The position numbers and the translations under genes were made by a program. DNA of 64,000 nucleotides from Mesorhizobium sp. (GTDB lineage: Bacteria; Pseudomonadota; Alphaproteobacteria; Rhizobiales; Rhizobiaceae): contig SAQG01000019.1 in NCBI GenBank assembly GCA_004020315.1, positions 1 to 64,000 of the forward strand, in the 5' to 3' direction. Below, one piece after another: positions 60,911 through 64,000 of this stretch. The notes beneath the pieces are model-generated. The model was not told where the DNA came from and ran no database searches. It saw nothing but the letters and a program-made list of their open reading frames with translations. Numbering within the stretch: the stretch's first letter is position 1; each line of letters opens with the position of its first letter.

Positions 60911-62525
60911 CAACGCCGAGTGGTGGCGCGGCTGCGTCATCTATCAGATCTATCCGCGCTCCTTCCAGGACACGACAGGCGGCGGCAGCGGCGATCTGCG
61001 CGGCGTTGCCGCAAGGCTGCCTCATGTTGCATCGCTGGGCGTCGACGCCGTCTGGCTGTCGCCCTTCTTCAAGTCGCCGATGGCCGACATGGGCTACGAC
61101 GTATCCGACTACACTGCCGTCGATCCAATGTTCGGCACATCAAAGGATTTCGATGCGGTTGTCGCCGAGGCGCACCGTCTCGGCCTGAAAGTCATCATCG
61201 ACCAGGTCCTGTCACATTCGTCCGACCGGCACGAGTGGTTCGTCGAAAGCCGCATGAGCCGCGATAATCCCAGGGCGGACTGGTATGTCTGGGCCGATCC
61301 GAGGCCTGACGGCACCGCACCCAACAACTGGCTGTCGGTCTTCGGCGGCCCCGCCTGGGAGTGGGACGCAACCCGCAGGCAATATTACATGCACAATTTC
61401 CTCGCCTCTCAGCCGGACCTCAATTTCCACAACCCGGAGGTTCAGGACGCCTTGCTGGAAACGGTGCGGTTTTGGCTGGAGCGCGGCGTCGACGGGTTTC
61501 GGCTCGATACGGTCAACTACTATGTCCATGACCGATGGCTGCGCAGCAACCCGCCCCTGGCGTCGAGCGTCGCCGGCACCAACACCGAAACCAATCCCTA
61601 CCTCTATCAGCAGCATTTGTTCGACAAAACGCAGCCCGAAAACCTCGCTTTCCTCAAGCGTTTTCGGGCGCTGCTCAACGAGTATGAGGGCCGCACCGCT
61701 GTCGGTGAGGTCGGCGACGAAACCCGTTCGTTGCAGACGCTCGCCGCCTACACCGGCGGCGGCGACAAGCTCGACATGTGCTACACGTTCGACCTGCTCG
61801 GTCCGCAATTCTCGGCAGCGCATGTGCGTGGATGCGTCGAAGCGTTCGAGAGTGCTGTCTCCGACGGCTGGGTCTGCTGGGCGTTTTCCAACCACGATGT
61901 CGTTCGCCACGTGACGCGCTGGACAAGGCCCGGCGGCGATCCGGAAAGGGTGGCGAAGTTCTCGATCGCGCTGCTGTCGTGCCTGCGTGGATCGATCTGC
62001 CTCTATCAGGGCGAGGAGCTCGGGCTGGAGGAGGCGGAATTGGCGTTCGAGGATCTGCGCGATCCTTACGGCATCCGCTTCTGGCCCGGCTTCAAGGGCA
62101 GGGATGGCTGCCGCACGCCGATGGTCTGGGAGAAAGGTGCCGACAATGCTGGTTTTTCCACCGGCAGGCCGTGGCTTCCGATCCCGGAAAGCCATCGCGC
62201 CCGCGCGGTCGATGTCCAGAACGGCGAGGAAAAATCGGTTCTGGCCAGCTATCGGGCGATGCTGGCCTTGCGCAAAAAACATCCGGCGTTGGTGCGGGGC
62301 TCGATCCGCTTTCTCGATGCCGAGGGCGATGTGCTTGCCTTCATTCGCGATGGCGGCGGCGAGAAGCTGCTGTGCGTTTTCAATTTCGCCGAGGAGCCGG
62401 CCAGCTGGCCGTTGCCGCAGGATATCGGTGTCGCAGAAACGATCGATCTTGGCGCTGGTGCCGCCTTGCAGGAGAAAGCCCTGTCGCTGCCGCCCTTGGG
62501 CTGCTTCCTCGGACGACCCGGCTGA
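60900..62525 (+). CDS. GH13 alpha-glucosidase-like enzyme
   Basis: A 541-residue GH13 protein without a signal peptide, so cytoplasmic. W-W-R-G-C-V-I-Y-Q-I-Y-P-R-S-F-Q-D (residue 7), D-A-V-W-L-S-P-F-F-K-S-P-M-A-D-M-G-Y-D-V (about 48), I-I-D-Q-V-L-S-H-S-S-D (about 100), G-F-R-L-D-T-V-N-Y-Y (nucleophile Asp, about 203), A-V-G-E-V-G-D-E (acid Glu, about 268) and F-S-N-H-D-V-V-R-H (about 330) fit oligo-1,6-/alpha-1,4-glucosidases such as rhizobial AglA. GTG at 60900 has AAGGAG 8 bases upstream inside glgX. It probably degrades malto-oligosaccharides left by GlgX and GlgP; trehalose-related activity is an alternative. The operon ends here, 16 bases from the convergent TadG-like gene. Confidence 0.88.
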   Translation: MASDNAEWWRGCVIYQIYPRSFQDTTGGGSGDLRGVAARLPHVASLGVDAVWLSPFFKSPMADMGYDVSDYTAVDPMFGTSKDFDAVVAEAHRLGLKVIIDQVLSHSSDRHEWFVESRMSRDNPRADWYVWADPRPDGTAPNNWLSVFGGPAWEWDATRRQYYMHNFLASQPDLNFHNPEVQDALLETVRFWLERGVDGFRLDTVNYYVHDRWLRSNPPLASSVAGTNTETNPYLYQQHLFDKTQPENLAFLKRFRALLNEYEGRTAVGEVGDETRSLQTLAAYTGGGDKLDMCYTFDLLGPQFSAAHVRGCVEAFESAVSDGWVCWAFSNHDVVRHVTRWTRPGGDPERVAKFSIALLSCLRGSICLYQGEELGLEEAELAFEDLRDPYGIRFWPGFKGRDGCRTPMVWEKGADNAGFSTGRPWLPIPESHRARAVDVQNGEEKSVLASYRAMLALRKKHPALVRGSIRFLDAEGDVLAFIRDGGGEKLLCVFNFAEEPASWPLPQDIGVAETIDLGAGAALQEKALSLPPLGCFLGRPG

Positions 62526-62541
62526 TCTCTCTACTTGCTTC

Positions 62542-64000
62542 TCATTGAACGAGCACGGAGCGCCCGCAAGTCGCGCCAATGACCCGGACATCGGCCTCGC
62601 CGACGCGCACGCCCAGTGCCGCAAGCACGTTGTAAACCAACTCGTCGACAGGCGCCGCCACGCCGTTCAGCAGCGTCACCACCGCCGGCTTCACCGCTCC
62701 AAGCAGGGCGGTTACATCAAGCCCGAGACCCAGTGCACTGACCGAAAGCGACAGATTGTTGACAAGCGACGTGGTGAGAGATTGCGCCAGATTTTTCGTG
62801 GAAGCGGTCTTTATCGTCTTGTTTGCGATGTCGGTGCTGTTGAAGGTCAATATTGTCGGATCGGTGTTGGCGATCTCAACGGCCGCAGAACCGTTCACGC
62901 CGATCAGGTTGAGAGTGAGAAACAAAAGCTTCACGCTGACCTGCGCCATTTCGGCAGGTTGAAATGACTGTGGGTTGCTGAAATCGGCGAAGGCGGAAGG
63001 GCTGTTGTCGGCATCGCTGGCGCCAAGGTGCAGCGAGGCAAGGCCCGGACGTGCGGCAATGGTAACCTTCAAACTGTCGGGGTGCCCCGTTGGACAGCTG
63101 ATGTCGGTCAGCTTGGCTTCGGCAGAGGCCACCTCGACATGAAGCGGCAGTTTGACGGACAGGAGGCTGATGCCGCCACCGAGATTCGCATTGCCGCCGC
63201 CGACGGACGCCACCAGCTTTATCCGCGTCTGCGCCGTACGCACCACGGCGCCCTTCTCGCCGATTGTCAGCCACGGCGAGAATTGCGCAGGTTCACCGAT
63301 GGCAATGGCAAGCGTGGTGGAGAGAAGCCCCGGAATAGTGGCTCCGAGATTGAGCTCGACCTGCTTCGAGCCGTTGGCCAGTGCAGCGGCGGTGGTCAGC
63401 ATGCCCATGGCGCTAGCGTCGACCGAGAAACCAGCCGACTTTTGCCCGAGGCCCAGCTGGCCCATTGATCCAAGGTCGACAAGATGATTGAGCGGTACCT
63501 TAACTGTGTTGGTTGTCCTTGACGCGATTGTCTGCAAAGCAAGCTTGCTGGTGCTGCCAACGGGTGAAACATTAGCCATGGCGGTCGCTATCTGGCCCAC
63601 CGTCGCTTTGGAAGCCAGCACCTCCGAATAGCTGACGCCCGTCAGTTGCGTCTCAACGGCAAGGGCATCGATGAATGAAAGAAGGTTGACGTCGGCAGCG
63701 ATCAGAGCGTTGTAGTCCATGACGCTGAGCGCGATGTTGCCGCCCAGGAACTTGCTGAGAAGAGCGTTGAGGATGCCGCCATTGACGCTGAGAAGCCTGG
63801 ATCCGACCGAGAACATTGCCTGCGGCGCCACGCTGGCAATGGCTTCGGTGCCGATGACCGGAGTCGGGATAAGCGAACTTGCGAAATAGCGGGCAGGAAT
63901 CTTTTTCAGCGTGACACGGACGGCATTGTAGGGCGTCTTGCCGGACTCGAAGCGCTTGTCGACGCCGAGCGACGACGCTGGTGAATATCGGCCGGCAGTG
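62542..64000 (-). CDS. TadG-like protein, 5' part beyond the window
   Basis: The minus-strand frame is open from the right edge to the stop at 62542, at least 485 residues, so the gene is truncated at its N-terminus by the window. The visible part begins ...V-D-K-R-F-E-S-G-K-T-P-Y-N-A-V-R-V-T and contains A-Y/A-S-V-A-P-Q-A-M-F-S-V-G-S-R-L-L-S-V-N-G-G, a long Ala/Leu/Ser-rich region with beta-strand periodicity, and ends in G-A-T-C-G-R-S-V-L-V-Q. Similar sequences follow the N-terminal pilin-like helix of TadG/DUF2134-type membrane proteins of Flp pilus loci in rhizobia. No other tad genes are in view, so the assignment is moderate. Confidence 0.7.
   Translation of the reverse strand, partial: TAGRYSPASSLGVDKRFESGKTPYNAVRVTLKKIPARYFASSLIPTPVIGTEAIASVAPQAMFSVGSRLLSVNGGILNALLSKFLGGNIALSVMDYNALIAADVNLLSFIDALAVETQLTGVSYSEVLASKATVGQIATAMANVSPVGSTSKLALQTIASRTTNTVKVPLNHLVDLGSMGQLGLGQKSAGFSVDASAMGMLTTAAALANGSKQVELNLGATIPGLLSTTLAIAIGEPAQFSPWLTIGEKGAVVRTAQTRIKLVASVGGGNANLGGGISLLSVKLPLHVEVASAEAKLTDISCPTGHPDSLKVTIAARPGLASLHLGASDADNSPSAFADFSNPQSFQPAEMAQVSVKLLFLTLNLIGVNGSAAVEIANTDPTILTFNSTDIANKTIKTASTKNLAQSLTTSLVNNLSLSVSALGLGLDVTALLGAVKPAVVTLLNGVAAPVDELVYNVLAALGVRVGEADVRVIGATCGRSVLVQ

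Noticed and set aside
61212..62624. Minus-strand frame of 470 codons opposite the GH13 gene
   Set aside because: Antisense shadow that also runs into the TadG-like gene in another frame; no domain.

Overview
The window looks like chromosomal DNA of a Mesorhizobium-like alphaproteobacterium (Hyphomicrobiales). This is inferred from the high-GC backbone, the glgP-glgB-glgC-glgA-pgm-glgX order, a Sinorhizobium-type frcBCA fructose transport locus with a ROK regulator, a fused CysN-CysC protein, and short palindromic intergenic repeats of a type common in rhizobia. No rRNA, tRNA, CRISPR array or intact insertion sequence was seen.

Layout. (1) 0-3.5 kb is sparse. It holds a small membrane protein, a tandem family of three 56-69 residue basic proteins (two of them behind near-identical promoter/operator units), about 1 kb with no convincing gene, a DUF427 protein and an unrecognised 118-residue protein. 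(2) 3.6-7.7 kb is ordinary metabolism: an acyl-CoA synthetase, a DUF1499 membrane protein, an MBL-fold hydrolase and the biotin transporter subunit BioY. (3) 8.2-38.1 kb is one large exopolysaccharide/capsule locus. It opens with a NusG/RfaH-like antiterminator. Next come an initiating sugar-phosphate transferase, gmd, five or more glycosyltransferases, four FkbM-type methyltransferases, a Wzx-like flippase, a Wzy-like polymerase, a UDP-HexNAc dehydrogenase, a UDP-glucuronate decarboxylase family enzyme and a WcaF-like acetyltransferase. IS5-family transposase debris, a Tat-exported beta-helix protein and two small exported proteins follow. The export and control genes come last: a CpsB-like phosphatase, a Wza-like lipoprotein, a Wzc-like BY-kinase, a TPR protein, a second Wzy/ligase-like protein and rfbB. 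By eye the block from about 12.3 to 28.5 kb is clearly more AT-rich than its flanks and uses many GTG/TTG starts, which suggests an exchangeable serotype-like cassette.

(4) 38.4-43.3 kb carries sulfate activation (cysD, cysNC, cysQ) and a convergent DegT-family sugar aminotransferase. (5) 43.5-49.4 kb is a sugar uptake locus: PfkB kinase, FucU/RbsD mutarotase and ROK repressor on the minus strand, divergent from a CUT2 ABC transporter (binding protein, permease, ATPase), with an AT-rich palindrome between them. Palindromic repeats follow the ATPase gene. (6) 49.7-62.5 kb is the glycogen operon with phosphorylase, branching enzyme, pyrophosphorylase, synthase, phosphoglucomutase, debranching enzyme and a GH13 alpha-glucosidase-like enzyme. 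(7) The right edge holds a truncated TadG-like gene.

How it fits together. The polysaccharide locus encodes a full Wzx/Wzy-type assembly line whose repeat unit is probably methylated and acetylated. Its sugar-nucleotide set hints at GDP-4-keto-6-deoxymannose-derived, dTDP-4-keto-6-deoxyglucose-derived and UDP-(N-acetyl)uronate/pentose-derived residues. PAPS synthesis next door raises the possibility of sulfation, although no sulfotransferase is visible. The strongest candidates for something undescribed are the tandem small-protein family with its covarying promoter palindrome, and the RfaH-like protein followed by an ops-like GCGGTAGC element.
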